The notes under the pieces are model-generated. The model did not search any database. It was not told the origin of the DNA and worked only from the letters and a program-made list of their open reading frames with translations. This document shows positions 33,214-41,697 of a DNA stretch of 58,478 nucleotides, piece by piece (within the stretch, counting starts at the first letter, position 1; every line of letters starts with the position of its first letter). The stretch spans positions 1-58,478 of the forward strand of contig DAHVCP010000014.1 of NCBI GenBank assembly GCA_027314025.1, given 5' to 3'. Position numbers and translations under genes: made by a program. The DNA comes from Acidobacteriota bacterium. Lineage in GTDB: Bacteria > Acidobacteriota > Terriglobia > Terriglobales > SCQP01.

Positions 33214-34125
33214 TCACTTCCGCCCCTCGCGCAGAAACGTTCCCCGCTCCAAATCGCGATACGCTTCGCGCAGTTGCTCCTGCGTGTTCATGACAATCGG
33301 CCCGTACCAGGCCACGGGTTCCTCCAGCGGCTGCCCGGAGACGAGGAGAAAGCGGATGCCGTCATCCCCCGCCTGCACCATGACCTCATCCCCGCGATCG
33401 AACAGCACCAGGGAGCGGTCCTGCGCTTCCGCCGGCGGCGCCGTATCCAGCCACGCCACCGGTTCGGTCGGTACCGCCAGCGGGCCGGAGGCGTTGCAAA
33501 ACTTTCCCGATCCGCCAAAGACATAAGCGAACGCGTGGCGCGTCGTTTCCATCGGCAGGCGTTTGCGCCGTCCGGGCGGCACCGACACATCCAAATAAAT
33601 CGGGTCGGCGGCAATGCCGTCCACCGGCCCTTTGGCGCCCCAGAAACTGCCGCAGACGATCCGAGCGGAGGTGCCATCGTCCTCGGTGACGACCGGCACC
33701 TCCCCCGCCTGTACCTCTTGATACCGAGGCGGCGTCATTTTGATGGCGCTGGGCAGGTTGGCCCAAAGTTGGAACCCGTGCATCCGGCCCGCCGCGTCTC
33801 CCTTGGGCATCTCCTGGTGGATAATGCCGCTGCCGGCGGTCATCCACTGCACATCCCCAGCGCCGATCGTGCCCTGGTGCCCAAGGCTGTCGCCGTGCTC
33901 CACCTCCCCGGCCAGCACATAGGTGATGGTTTCGATGCCGCGGTGGGGATGCCACGGAAATCCCGCCAGGTAATCCGCCGGGACGTCGTTGCGAAAGTCG
34001 TCCAGCAACAGAAACGGATCGAACTCCCGCGTGTTGCCAAACCCGAACGCCCGCCGCAGGTGCACGCCCGCGCCCTCCAACGTGGGTTTGGACTGAATCA
34101 ACCGCTTGACCGGCCGTAGCGACAT
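33214..34125 (-). CDS. Pirin family protein
   Basis: 303 residues, bicupin. GGGAGGTGG lies 6 nt before the ATG at 34125. Pirin markers: HLRRAFGFGNTREFDPFLLL, DDFRNDVP, and the metal site FPWHPHRGIETITYVLAGEV with H-H-H-E type ligands (HPHRGIE, HGD, HQEMP), then QWMTAGSGIIHQEMPKGDAAG. C-terminal cupin: HAFAYVFGGSGKF. Pirins are iron-binding proteins acting as quercetinase-like dioxygenases or redox sensors. The start of the glutaminyl-cyclase-like gene is 29 bp downstream, likely one operon. Confidence 0.92.
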   Translation of the reverse strand: MSLRPVKRLIQSKPTLEGAGVHLRRAFGFGNTREFDPFLLLDDFRNDVPADYLAGFPWHPHRGIETITYVLAGEVEHGDSLGHQGTIGAGDVQWMTAGSGIIHQEMPKGDAAGRMHGFQLWANLPSAIKMTPPRYQEVQAGEVPVVTEDDGTSARIVCGSFWGAKGPVDGIAADPIYLDVSVPPGRRKRLPMETTRHAFAYVFGGSGKFCNASGPLAVPTEPVAWLDTAPPAEAQDRSLVLFDRGDEVMVQAGDDGIRFLLVSGQPLEEPVAWYGPIVMNTQEQLREAYRDLERGTFLREGRK

Positions 34126-34290
34126 GCGGACCACCTCCCTCAGCAGTTTAGCGCCCTAGGCCCTTCCTCTTAGCCGCCCGGGGCGCAGCGGGCTTGCGGA
34201 GTCGCTGTCCCGGCCCGGCCTTCCGAACCGGCCGCCAGAGACTAAGCCGCGGCTAAAGATTCCCCGCGCGCGGCCGATACTCCGCTTGGC

Positions 34291-35484
34291 ATGTCCCGCG
34301 CCATCCCAGCCGCGTCCCCTCGCTCCCGGCCGGTCCTATCCCGCCCGCGGCGCAGCCGGCGCGGCTCCCCACCGGTTGCGTGGGGCAGTTTAATCGAGGG
34401 TGCGCCTTACGGCGTTTACCGTTCCACGCCCAGCCGGCGGAGATTCATAGACGTCAATCCCGCCTTGGTGGCGATGTTGGGCTATTCCTCCAAGGCCGAG
34501 TTGTTGCGCGCGGATCTCGCCCGGGACATCTATGTCCGCAGCGGCGACCGCTCCGCCGTCATCGCCGCCATCCTGGGCCGCACCGAAACCAGCTTCCAAA
34601 CCGAGGTGTCCTGGCGCCGCAAGGACGGCCTGGTGCTGGACGTGGTTCTGCACGGGCGGCGCCTCAGCCGCCCGCGGCGGGGCGAGCCCCTGTTTGAGGT
34701 CATGGCCGAGGACGTGACCGCGCGCCGCCGCGCCGAGCGCGAAACGGCCGCCGCCCTGAAGCTGCAATCCGACTTCGTCAGCTTCGTCAGCCATCAGTTG
34801 CGTACGCCGCTGACCGGAATTCGCTGGATGCTGGAACTGGCGCAGCAGACCCCGGGATTGCCCGAGGAAACGGCGCAGTGTCTGGCGGATGCCCGCCAAT
34901 CCGCCGACCGGCTGGTGGGGCTCATCGCGGACATGCTGAACGTGGCGCGCTGCGAATCCGGCAAAACGCGCTGGGTGCCGGAGGAAGTGGATCTCGCGGA
35001 GCTGACCGCCAGCGTGATGCACGAACTGCGCCCGCAGGTGGAGCAACGGGAGCACCAAATGAGCTTCCACCCGGATGCGCACGTTCCCCGCGTGCAGGCC
35101 GACGCCAACCTGCTGCGCCAAGTCATGCTCAATCTTTGCTCCAACGCCATCAAGTACACGCCGGTCGGCGGAGAAATCACGATCACCACCGGGCGTCACG
35201 GCGCTGAAATTTGGTGGTCCGTGCGGGACAACGGCATGGGTGTCCCGCCGGAAGCGCGGAGCCGGCTTTTTGAAAAATTCTTTCGCGCGGATAATGCGCA
35301 CACCGTGGAAACGGAGGGTACGGGTTTGGGGCTGTATTGGGTGCGCCGCATTCTGGCCCAAGGCGGCGGGCGGGTCTGGTGGCAGCCGGCGCCGGCGAAG
35401 GGCGGCGCTCCCGCCAGTCCCGGCAGCGTCTTCACATTCGCCCTGCCGCTCCAGCCAACATTGGTGCAGGGGGTCGCGCGGTGA
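34291..35484 (+). CDS. PAS-domain sensor histidine kinase (cytoplasmic)
   Basis: 397 residues without membrane segments. PAS domain about 32-145: GAPYGVYRST, FIDVNPALVAMLGYSSKAEL, RKDGLVLDVVLHGRRL. The HisKA helix has the phosphorylated H168 in SFVSHQLRTPLTGIRWML. The HATPase domain shows the N box (LNLCSNAIKYTP), G1 (VRDNGMGVPPEARSRLFEKF) and G2 (GTGLGLYWVRRIL). Residues 1-31 are basic and Pro/Arg-rich. It overlaps the first response regulator by 4 bp (GTGA), so a three-gene unit is formed. The signal is probably a soluble ligand or redox cue sensed by the PAS. Confidence 0.93.
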   Translation: MSRAIPAASPRSRPVLSRPRRSRRGSPPVAWGSLIEGAPYGVYRSTPSRRRFIDVNPALVAMLGYSSKAELLRADLARDIYVRSGDRSAVIAAILGRTETSFQTEVSWRRKDGLVLDVVLHGRRLSRPRRGEPLFEVMAEDVTARRRAERETAAALKLQSDFVSFVSHQLRTPLTGIRWMLELAQQTPGLPEETAQCLADARQSADRLVGLIADMLNVARCESGKTRWVPEEVDLAELTASVMHELRPQVEQREHQMSFHPDAHVPRVQADANLLRQVMLNLCSNAIKYTPVGGEITITTGRHGAEIWWSVRDNGMGVPPEARSRLFEKFFRADNAHTVETEGTGLGLYWVRRILAQGGGRVWWQPAPAKGGAPASPGSVFTFALPLQPTLVQGVAR

Positions 35485-35876
35485 GCCACGCCACCATCTT
35501 GCTGGTCGAGGATGACCGCATTCTCCGCCGCGCCTGCGAAACCGGCTTGCGGCAGCGCGGCTGGAACGTCGTCACCGCCGAGGACGGCGAGCGCGCGCTG
35601 AGCTTGGCGTTTCTCCAGCGCCCGTCCTTGATCCTGTTGGATCTCCTGATGCCCAAGCTGCCCGGATTGGAAGCGCTGCGTTTGCTGCGCTCCGACGCAG
35701 CCACCGCCCACATCCCGGTCCTGATCCTGTCCAACTCCTCGCGCCCGAGCGACCGCGAGGAGGCGCAGCGTCTTGGAGCCAAGGAATATTTCGTGAAGTC
35801 CGAATTTTCGCTCCAGGCGCTGGGTGAGGCCGTCGCCCGCCACCTGGAAGCCGCAACCGCGGAGGAGACACCGTGA
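35481..35876 (+). CDS. Single-domain response regulator (receiver only), first
   Basis: 131 residues. It starts at a GTG overlapping the kinase stop (GTGA). A complete receiver: acidic pair E10-D11 (with D12) in ILLVEDDRIL, phosphorylated D54 in LILLDLLMP, the conserved Ser/Thr at LILSNSS, and Lys in KEYFVKSEF. No output domain, so it passes the signal by protein contact or phosphotransfer. The second receiver gene follows at once with another GTGA overlap. Confidence 0.93.
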   Translation: MSHATILLVEDDRILRRACETGLRQRGWNVVTAEDGERALSLAFLQRPSLILLDLLMPKLPGLEALRLLRSDAATAHIPVLILSNSSRPSDREEAQRLGAKEYFVKSEFSLQALGEAVARHLEAATAEETP

Positions 35877-36307
35877 ACCCGAATCGCAACGCCCCGGCGC
35901 CGCCGCCCGCGGCGCCCAGCCCGTCCCGGGCCAAAATCTTGCTCGCCGAAGACGATCGCTTCTTGTGCAAGGCGGCCAGCGCCGCCCTGCGGCGCAAGGG
36001 CTGGGAGGTCGTGGTCGCGGGCGATGGCGAGGCGGCGCTGGAGGCCGTGCGGGCGGGCGGCGTGGACCTGGTCCTGCTCGATCTGATTTTGCCGCGGCTG
36101 GATGGCTTCGAGGTTCTGGCGCGGCTGCGCCAGAACCCAGCCACGGCGCGAACTCGGGTGATCGTGCTCACCAATTTGGGGCAGGTCAGCGATATTCGCC
36201 GCGCGCGGGAGTGCGGCGCCGAGGGCTATATGGTCAAGGGCGAGCTGGATTTGGCGGATTTGACCGCGCGCGTGGAGGGGGTGCTGGCGGCGCGCCCGGC
36301 CCCTTAG
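35873..36307 (+). CDS. Single-domain response regulator (receiver only), second
   Basis: 144 residues; a GTG start overlaps the previous stop. The N-terminal 18 residues are a Pro/Ala linker; the receiver runs 19-140 with ILLAEDDRFL (acidic pair D27/D28), phospho-site D70 in LVLLDLILP, VLTN and GYMVKGEL. It differs from the first receiver around the α4-β5 face (NLGQVSDIRRARECG), so the two probably have different partners. Its stop overlaps the stop of the convergent biotin carrier gene by 2 bases (36304-36307). Confidence 0.93.
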   Translation: MNPNRNAPAPPPAAPSPSRAKILLAEDDRFLCKAASAALRRKGWEVVVAGDGEAALEAVRAGGVDLVLLDLILPRLDGFEVLARLRQNPATARTRVIVLTNLGQVSDIRRARECGAEGYMVKGELDLADLTARVEGVLAARPAP

Positions 36308-36804
36308 CGCGATTCGATTTCCGCCAGCGCCGCGCCGGGAGCGACCGCCTCTCCGGCCGCCGCCAGGCAGGCGCTGAGCCGCCCGGCCTTGGGGCTGCGG
36401 ACCTCGTTCTGCATTTTCATCGCCTCCAGCACCAGCACGCCCTGCCCGGCGGCGAGCTCGTCTCCGGACGCGGCCAGCCAGCGCACCACGCGGCCCGCCA
36501 TCGGCGCCGTTAGCCGCAGGGTTCCGGCTTCGCCCTCGGGTTCGCGCCGCTGGCGGCGCGGATCGGTAATGCTGGCGCTGGCGTTCCCGGCGCTCCCGCC
36601 CACGTGCAGTTGGCCTGGAGCTTCGCCAGGCTCCAGATAGAACGTGTACGCCCGTCCCGCCACCAACAGCGAAACCGTGCGCGCATCCACGCGCCGCAGG
36701 TCGGCATCCGTGGGCTCCCCGTCGAGCCTCGCCACCGGCGGCACGGACGCGAGATCCAGCTCGACGGCGAAGGTGTGCCCGGCAATCGCGACCAGCCGCC
36801 TCAC
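36304..36804 (-). CDS. Biotin carboxyl carrier protein, separate from its carboxylase
   Basis: 166 residues. Starts at a GTG overlapping the stop of the biotin carboxylase (GTGA). The C-terminal ~80 residues are a biotinyl domain: VLVLEAMKMQNEVRSPKAGR with the biotinylated Lys in AMKM and the conserved Gly/Ala loop (TAPMAGRVVRWLAASGDELA). The N-terminal ~85 residues are β-rich (GHTFAVELDLASVPPVARLD, TVSLLVAGRAYTFYLE) and may be the BT-like or core-interaction part of acyl-CoA carboxylase α-chains. Such α-chains normally carry biotin carboxylase and carrier in one polypeptide; here they are split in two coupled genes. Confidence 0.9.
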   Translation of the reverse strand: MRRLVAIAGHTFAVELDLASVPPVARLDGEPTDADLRRVDARTVSLLVAGRAYTFYLEPGEAPGQLHVGGSAGNASASITDPRRQRREPEGEAGTLRLTAPMAGRVVRWLAASGDELAAGQGVLVLEAMKMQNEVRSPKAGRLSACLAAAGEAVAPGAALAEIESR

Positions 36805-38303
36805 CCCAGGATCTCCTCGCGCCATGCGGCGCGGCGCCAAGCGCTCGCGGGCAAGCCGCCAGCGGAGGCGGCCGCGGACCCGCTCGCGCCGTTGCCGCCG
36901 GAGCCAGCGACCGCGGCCAATGCCGCGGCGCGCAGCCAATTTCCATCGAGCGCCGGCGGCGCGGCGGCAAGCAGGCGGGCCAGATAGCTGGTGTCCACGT
37001 CGCCGGCGGCAAACTCCGGGTCATCCAAAATCCGCCGGAAAAGCGGGAGATTGCTGCGGATTCCGCCGATATGATATTCCGCCAGCGCGCGCCGCATTCG
37101 CGCCAGCGCCTGCGCCCGGTCCTCGCCCCAGCCGATCAGCTTGGACAACAGGGGATCGTATTCCAGCGGTACGTTCCAGCCTTCATAGATGCCGCTGTCC
37201 TCGCGCAGTCCCGGCCCCGCGGGGGTGACCAGGCGCGTGATGCGGCCCGGCGAGGGGAAAAAGTGTTGCTCGGGATCCTCGGCATAGAGCCGGCATTCGA
37301 TCGCGTGGCCCCGCCAAGTGACGTCCTCCTGGCGCAAGTCCAGCGGTTCGCCGGCGGCAACCGCGATCTGCCGCTGCACCAGGTCAAGGCCCGTGACCAG
37401 TTCGGTCACGGGATGTTCCACCTGGAGGCGGGTATTGACCTCCAGAAAATAAAACCGATTTTCGGCGTCGAGCAGGAACTCCACCGTTCCGGCGTTGACA
37501 TAACCGGCGGCTTGGCAGACCGCGACCGCCGCCGCGCCCATGCGCTCGCGCAGCCCCGCGGGCAGGCGCAGCGCCGGGCTTTCCTCGATGACCTTCTGGT
37601 GCCGGCGCTGCACGCTGCATTCCCGCTCGCCGAGGTGAATGCAGTTGCCGTGCTGGTCGGCCAAGACTTGAATCTCGACGTGCCGCGGGCGCAGCACCGC
37701 CTTTTCCAAGTACACCGCGTCATCGCCAAACGCGGACAGCGCCTCGGCCGCCGCCAGTTCCAGCGCCGGCCCCAAATCCTCCGCCCGGTGCACCAGCCGC
37801 ATGCCCTTGCCGCCGCCCCCGGCGGCCGCCTTCAGCATGACCGGATAGCCGAACTCGGCGGCGCGGGCGCGGGCTTCGTCCGCCGACTTCAGGCGGTTCA
37901 CCGTGCCCGGCACGACCGGCACGCCGCAGCTCCGCGCCAAGGCCCGGGCCGCGGTTTTGCTGCCCAGCCGTTCCATGGCCGCCGCCGGCGGGCCGATGAA
38001 GACGATGCCCGCCGCGGCGCAGGCGGCCGGCAGCGCCGGGTTCTCGGACAGGAACCCATAGCCGGGGTGCAGCGCCTCGGCGCCGGTTTGCCGCGCCGCC
38101 GCGATGATCCGCTCCACATTGAGATAACTTTCCCGCGGCGGCGCCGGGCCGATGCCGACCGCCTCCGTGGCCCGCAGGACGTGGAGCGCCTCCCGGTCCG
38201 CCTCGGAAAACACCGCCACCGGCGCGATGCCCAAATCGCGGCAGGCGCGGGCCAGCCGCAGCGCGATTTCTCCCCGGTTGGCGATCAGGATTTTGCGGAA
38301 CAT
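36801..38303 (-). CDS. accC: Biotin carboxylase subunit of an acyl-CoA carboxylase
   Basis: 500 residues. N-terminal biotin carboxylase domain from FRKILIANRGEIALRLARAC; ATP-grasp core with the Gly-rich loop MLKAAAGGGGKGMRLVH; LGERECSVQRRHQKVIEESP; and the catalytic YFLEVNTRLQVEHPVTELVT. It matches the α-subunit of acetyl-, propionyl- or methylcrotonyl-CoA carboxylases. The last ~45 residues are an Ala/Gly-rich tail. It is coupled to the carrier gene by a GTGA overlap. The carboxyltransferase (β) gene is not in the window, so the acyl-CoA substrate is unknown; accC is used as the nearest symbol. Confidence 0.92.
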   Translation of the reverse strand: MFRKILIANRGEIALRLARACRDLGIAPVAVFSEADREALHVLRATEAVGIGPAPPRESYLNVERIIAAARQTGAEALHPGYGFLSENPALPAACAAAGIVFIGPPAAAMERLGSKTAARALARSCGVPVVPGTVNRLKSADEARARAAEFGYPVMLKAAAGGGGKGMRLVHRAEDLGPALELAAAEALSAFGDDAVYLEKAVLRPRHVEIQVLADQHGNCIHLGERECSVQRRHQKVIEESPALRLPAGLRERMGAAAVAVCQAAGYVNAGTVEFLLDAENRFYFLEVNTRLQVEHPVTELVTGLDLVQRQIAVAAGEPLDLRQEDVTWRGHAIECRLYAEDPEQHFFPSPGRITRLVTPAGPGLREDSGIYEGWNVPLEYDPLLSKLIGWGEDRAQALARMRRALAEYHIGGIRSNLPLFRRILDDPEFAAGDVDTSYLARLLAAAPPALDGNWLRAAALAAVAGSGGNGASGSAAASAGGLPASAWRRAAWREEILG

Positions 38304-38333
38304 GGACCTCCGCCGCCGCGCCGGCGCTCGCCG

Positions 38334-38720
38334 CTAGCTGGCCGCGGCGGCGGGCGCGGGCAGCGGCGCCGGCCGTTCGCCGCTGAGCCAGTGCATCTGG
38401 GCGCAAAGCCGCAGCACGTCGGCGCTGGTGATGTCATTCCAGTGCTGGCGGTCTACCCCGCTGCCGCTCTCGATGGCCTGCTTCAGGTACAACCCCGCCA
38501 GATCCACCGCCATGCGGTCGGTGATGGTGTACCCCGTCCGGGTGCGAAACTCGATCCAGGCGGGATGCGGCAAGCCCAGCCACATCGCCGCGCCGTTGAC
38601 CAAAAACTTGACGTCCACGGTATCGCTATGCCGCGTGGCGATGCCCGTCATCAGGCACTGGAACTGGCAATGATATTCCTGCCCGGTCAAGGGGTCGGTG
38701 GCATGGAAGTCTTCATACAT
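38334..38720 (-). CDS. Conserved hypothetical protein
   Basis: 128 residues, cytoplasmic. Features: MYEDFHATDPLTGQEYHCQF, RHSDTVDVKFLVNGAAMWLG, LPHPAWIEFRTRTGYTITDR and LYLKQAIESG. Possibly a small ligand-binding or protein-interaction domain; I do not recognise it. It sits between gatA and the biotin carboxylase on the same strand with 30-bp gaps, so it probably belongs to one long transcript. The Pro/Ala tail (RPAPLPAPAAAAS) is disordered. Confidence 0.75.
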   Translation of the reverse strand: MYEDFHATDPLTGQEYHCQFQCLMTGIATRHSDTVDVKFLVNGAAMWLGLPHPAWIEFRTRTGYTITDRMAVDLAGLYLKQAIESGSGVDRQHWNDITSADVLRLCAQMHWLSGERPAPLPAPAAAAS

Positions 38721-38752
38721 GGGAGAGCTTGCGTTTGCAGGCAGGTGAATCT

Positions 38753-40255
38753 CTATTGTGCCCCGTTGCCGCCGGGCGTGGCAAAGGCTGGGGGCGGGCC
38801 GATCGGGCCGCGCAGCCGTTCGTAGTGATGGGCCAGCCGCAGCAGCAGACTTTCGGCGAAATAATTGCCGGTGAACTGCACCCCGACCGGCAGGCCACCG
38901 GCCAAGCCGCAGGGCAGGGAAATGGCTGGAACTCCGGCCAGGTCGGCGCTGACGGTGTAGATGTCGTTCAAATACATCCGCAGCGGATCCTCGATGCGCT
39001 CGCCGATGCGGAAGGCCGGCGTCGGCGTCGTCGGCATGGCGATGACGTCCACTTGCTGGAAGGCTTGCCGGTAATCCTCGGCGATGCGGGCGCGGACGCG
39101 CTGCGCGCGGCGATAGTAGGCGTCGTAATACCCGGCGCTGAGGGCATAGGTGCCGAGCAGAATGCGGCGCTTCACCTCCGCCCCGAAGCCGTGGTCCCGG
39201 GTTTGCCGGTACATCGCCCCCAGGCTCTCGGCCTCCGGGGCCCGGAAGCCGTAGCGCACGCCGTCATAGCGCGCCAGGTTGGCGCTGGCTTCGGCGGTGG
39301 CGATCAGGTAGTACGTCGCGGTGGCGTATTCGGTGTGCGGCAGGCGGATCTCCACCAGCTGGCAATCGGCCCGCTCCAGGGCGTCCAGGGCGCCGCGGAC
39401 CGCGGCGTTGACGCCGGCGTCGAGGCCGCCGGTTTCGCCCGCGGCGGCGAAAGCCTCACACGGAATGCCGATTTTCAATCCGGCGATCGGCTGCTCCAGC
39501 TCCGCCACATAATCCGGCACGGGCACGTCGGCGCTGGTGGCGTCCTTGGGATCGGCGCCGGCGATGGCGGCCAGCAGGTACGCCGCGTCCTTGGCGCTGC
39601 GCGCCAGCGGCCCCACATGGTCCAGCGAGGAGCCAAAGGCGACCAGCCCGAATCGCGAGACCCGCCCGTAGGTGGGCAGCAAGCCGACCACGCCGCAGAA
39701 GGCCGCCGGTTGGCGAATGCTGCCGCCGGTATCCGAGCCCAGCGCCGCGACTCCCAGTCCCGCCGCCACCGCCGCGGCGGAGCCGCCGCTGGAACCGCCG
39801 GGCACCCGCTCCGTATCCCAGGGATTGCGCACCGGGCCGTACGCCGAGTTTTCATTCGACGAGCCCATGGCGAACTCGTCGCAGTTGACTTTGCCCAGAA
39901 TGACCGCGCCCGCCGCCTCCAGGCGCTCCACCGCCGTGGCGTCGTACTGCGGCAGGTAGTTCTCCAGCATGCGCGAGCCGCAGGTGGTGCGCAGGCCGCG
40001 CGTGGAGAGGACATCCTTTACCGCAACCGGCACGCCCGCCAGCGGCGGCAGCGGCAGCCCCTGATCCGCCAAGCGGTCAATCCTCTCCGCCTGCGTGCGT
40101 GCCCGCTCCTGCGAAAGCGTCAAGTACCCGTTCAGCCGCGGGTTGGCGGCGGCGATGGCGCCAAAGCACGCCTCCGCCAGCGCCGTCGCCGTGGTTTGGC
40201 GCTCGCCGATCCGCCGGCGCACGATCTCCACGCTGAGCAGCGGCAACTCGGTCAT
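38753..40255 (-). CDS. gatA: Glutamyl-tRNA(Gln)/aspartyl-tRNA(Asn) amidotransferase subunit A
   Basis: 500 residues. Amidase signature: PLAGVPVAVKDVLSTRGLRT with the catalytic Lys, then VPGGSSGGSAAAVAAGLGVA and ALGSDTGGSIRQPAAFCG containing the cis-Ser and nucleophile Ser of the Ser-Ser-Lys triad. GatA releases ammonia from Gln so that misacylated Glu-tRNA(Gln) (or Asp-tRNA(Asn)) is converted. The ATG at 40255 overlaps gatC by 4 bp; the long open frame upstream is antisense shadow. gatB is not in the window. Confidence 0.96.
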   Translation of the reverse strand: MTELPLLSVEIVRRRIGERQTTATALAEACFGAIAAANPRLNGYLTLSQERARTQAERIDRLADQGLPLPPLAGVPVAVKDVLSTRGLRTTCGSRMLENYLPQYDATAVERLEAAGAVILGKVNCDEFAMGSSNENSAYGPVRNPWDTERVPGGSSGGSAAAVAAGLGVAALGSDTGGSIRQPAAFCGVVGLLPTYGRVSRFGLVAFGSSLDHVGPLARSAKDAAYLLAAIAGADPKDATSADVPVPDYVAELEQPIAGLKIGIPCEAFAAAGETGGLDAGVNAAVRGALDALERADCQLVEIRLPHTEYATATYYLIATAEASANLARYDGVRYGFRAPEAESLGAMYRQTRDHGFGAEVKRRILLGTYALSAGYYDAYYRRAQRVRARIAEDYRQAFQQVDVIAMPTTPTPAFRIGERIEDPLRMYLNDIYTVSADLAGVPAISLPCGLAGGLPVGVQFTGNYFAESLLLRLAHHYERLRGPIGPPPAFATPGGNGAQ

Positions 40256-40566
40256 GCCTCGTCCTCGCCGCCCAGCACCCGCGGAACCTGGAAACAGCCG
40301 GCGGCGGCTTGTGGGGCGTTGGCCAGCGCCTGTTCCTGGGTGAATCCCGGTCGCGCCTCGTCGGCGCGCAGTTTGGCTTCCGGATCGGCGCCGGCCGCGG
40401 CCACCTGGGCCATCGGCTCGACGCCCTCCAAGTTCACCCGCTCCAGTTGCGCCACGTATTCCACGATTCGGCTCAGATCCTTCTGCATCCGCGCCAGCTC
40501 CTCCGCGGTCAGGTCCAAATGCGCCAGCGCGGCGATGCGCTCGACCTCTTCCCGGCTTACTTGCAT
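40252..40566 (-). CDS. gatC: Amidotransferase subunit C
   Basis: 104 residues. Typical GatC: VEVERIAALAHLDLTAEELA-like start (here SREEVERIAALAHLDLTAEE), MQKDLSRIVEYVAQLERVNL, then the extended tail wrapping GatA (VEPMAQVA...LRADEARPGFTQEQALANAP, FQVPRVLGGEDEA). It overlaps gatA by 4 bp and the upstream DUF721 gene by 10 bp, making a tight operon. Confidence 0.95.
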   Translation of the reverse strand: MQVSREEVERIAALAHLDLTAEELARMQKDLSRIVEYVAQLERVNLEGVEPMAQVAAAGADPEAKLRADEARPGFTQEQALANAPQAAAGCFQVPRVLGGEDEA

Positions 40567-40898
40567 AATCTCGGTTTCTGTTCGCTGTTTCCCGCCGCGG
40601 CGGCAAGGCTAGGCTGGGTGGCGCGGGGCGGCGCAAAGCTCAGGCCCACCACCCGATCCGGCCCCAGCACCGCCGCCAGTTGCCGCAGCAATTCCGGGCG
40701 GAACGCCTCGATCTCCCGCCGCCAGGCCGCCTCCGGCACGTGCAGGCGCAGGATGCCGCCATCGAGTTCCTCGGCGGCGGCATGCGCCGCCAGGTGCGGT
40801 CCGGCAACCAGCCCCCAGGCGAGCAATGCCGCCGGTTCCGCCGCGGTGGGGGGCATCTGCCGCAGCGCCGCGGCCAAGCTGGTGCGCAAGGTGTCCAT
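40557..40898 (-). CDS. DUF721/DciA-like protein
   Basis: 113 residues. The pattern WGLVAGPHLAAHAAAEELDG, GILRLHVPEAAWRREIEAF and LLRQLAAVLGPDRVVGLSFA fits DUF721 (KH-like fold), the family of the DciA helicase-loading protein. Its N-terminal region is short. Placed directly upstream of gatC with an overlap. A helicase-loading role is possible but not shown; some DUF721 proteins are unrelated in function. Confidence 0.82.
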   Translation of the reverse strand: MDTLRTSLAAALRQMPPTAAEPAALLAWGLVAGPHLAAHAAAEELDGGILRLHVPEAAWRREIEAFRPELLRQLAAVLGPDRVVGLSFAPPRATQPSLAAAAGNSEQKPRLCK

Positions 40899-40985
40899 CA
40901 GCCGAACTCCGATTCTAACCCACCACCCCGCCGCCGCGATCGGCAGCGCGCGCCCGCCGCCCGCTGGCTAGGCCGGTGCGGCGGC

Positions 40986-41696
40986 TTATTTCGGCTCGGC
41001 GGCGATGCGGGCGGCATTCTTCTCCCGCAACTCGTGGTCGTAGGCAAAGGAATCCGCGTAGGTCACGTTCAGCTTCGCCAGCACGTTGGGCGGACAGCCG
41101 CGCCATTCCGCCACCGGGTGATTGCCCATGTAGCGCAAGTCCTTGACGCCCATTTTGCTGGAGTAGAACGCGTTGACCACCAAGTTGCGCAGGTCGGTGA
41201 AAAACGCGGCCCCGTTGGCGTCCTCGCGGGTGGCGCGGTCGGGCCAGGCGATGCGGTCCAAGATGCGCTTCTGCTGGGCCAGGGCGCAATCGGCGAAGTC
41301 ATGGCCGAACTGCTGCCGTGCCTGGATGTTCAGCCACAGGAAGCCGCCGCGGATCTGGTCCCGCAGGCGCTCGCCGCGGATAGTCAGAAAGTCATCCACG
41401 CACTGCGGCACCGCGGCGTCGGTGGCGCTGCCGGTGCGCTCGTCGGCGGGAATGATCAAATCGGCAAGCACCGTCAGCAGGCGATATTCCCGCGGGCTGA
41501 GCGCGCGCGGCTGATACGGCTCCGCATTGGCCGTGGCGCGCCGCGGCGCCTCCGCGTAGGCGGCGGGCGCCCCAACGGCGGCCCCGCCGATCAGGGCGGC
41601 GGCGGGCGCCGCGCCGAGCACCTTCAATAGATCCCGGCGTGGCATGCCGGCGGCGGGCGGCGCGTTGGTTTCGGGCTTCTCGGGTGAGTGGCTCAT
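40986..41696 (-). CDS. Gluconate 2-dehydrogenase subunit 3 family protein, Tat-exported
   Basis: 236 residues from the ATG at 41696. The N-terminus is a twin-arginine signal: MPRRDLLKVLGAAPAAALIG and AAVGAPAAYA. The mature part has the small-subunit signature ALSPREYRLLTVLADLIIPA, then LWLNIQARQQFGHDFADCAL, AFFTDLRNLVVNAFYSSKMG and GNHPVAEWRG. In gluconate/glucoside 3-dehydrogenases this subunit assembles with a GMC flavoprotein and carries it through Tat by hitchhiking. The GMC gene is 1 bp upstream on the same strand. No cytochrome c subunit is nearby. Confidence 0.93.
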   Translation of the reverse strand: MSHSPEKPETNAPPAAGMPRRDLLKVLGAAPAAALIGGAAVGAPAAYAEAPRRATANAEPYQPRALSPREYRLLTVLADLIIPADERTGSATDAAVPQCVDDFLTIRGERLRDQIRGGFLWLNIQARQQFGHDFADCALAQQKRILDRIAWPDRATREDANGAAFFTDLRNLVVNAFYSSKMGVKDLRYMGNHPVAEWRGCPPNVLAKLNVTYADSFAYDHELREKNAARIAAEPK

Positions 41697-41697
41697 G

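Noticed and set aside
35432-37024. 530-codon minus-strand frame across the response regulators
   Set aside because: Arg/Ala/Gly-rich shadow of coding DNA on the other strand; the three coupled sensory genes and the biotin genes explain the region.
37071-40612. Two long plus-strand frames (about 584 and 627 codons)
   Set aside because: Both run antisense to accC and gatA/gatC, which have clear family motifs; the frames are open only because GC-rich codons rarely give stops.
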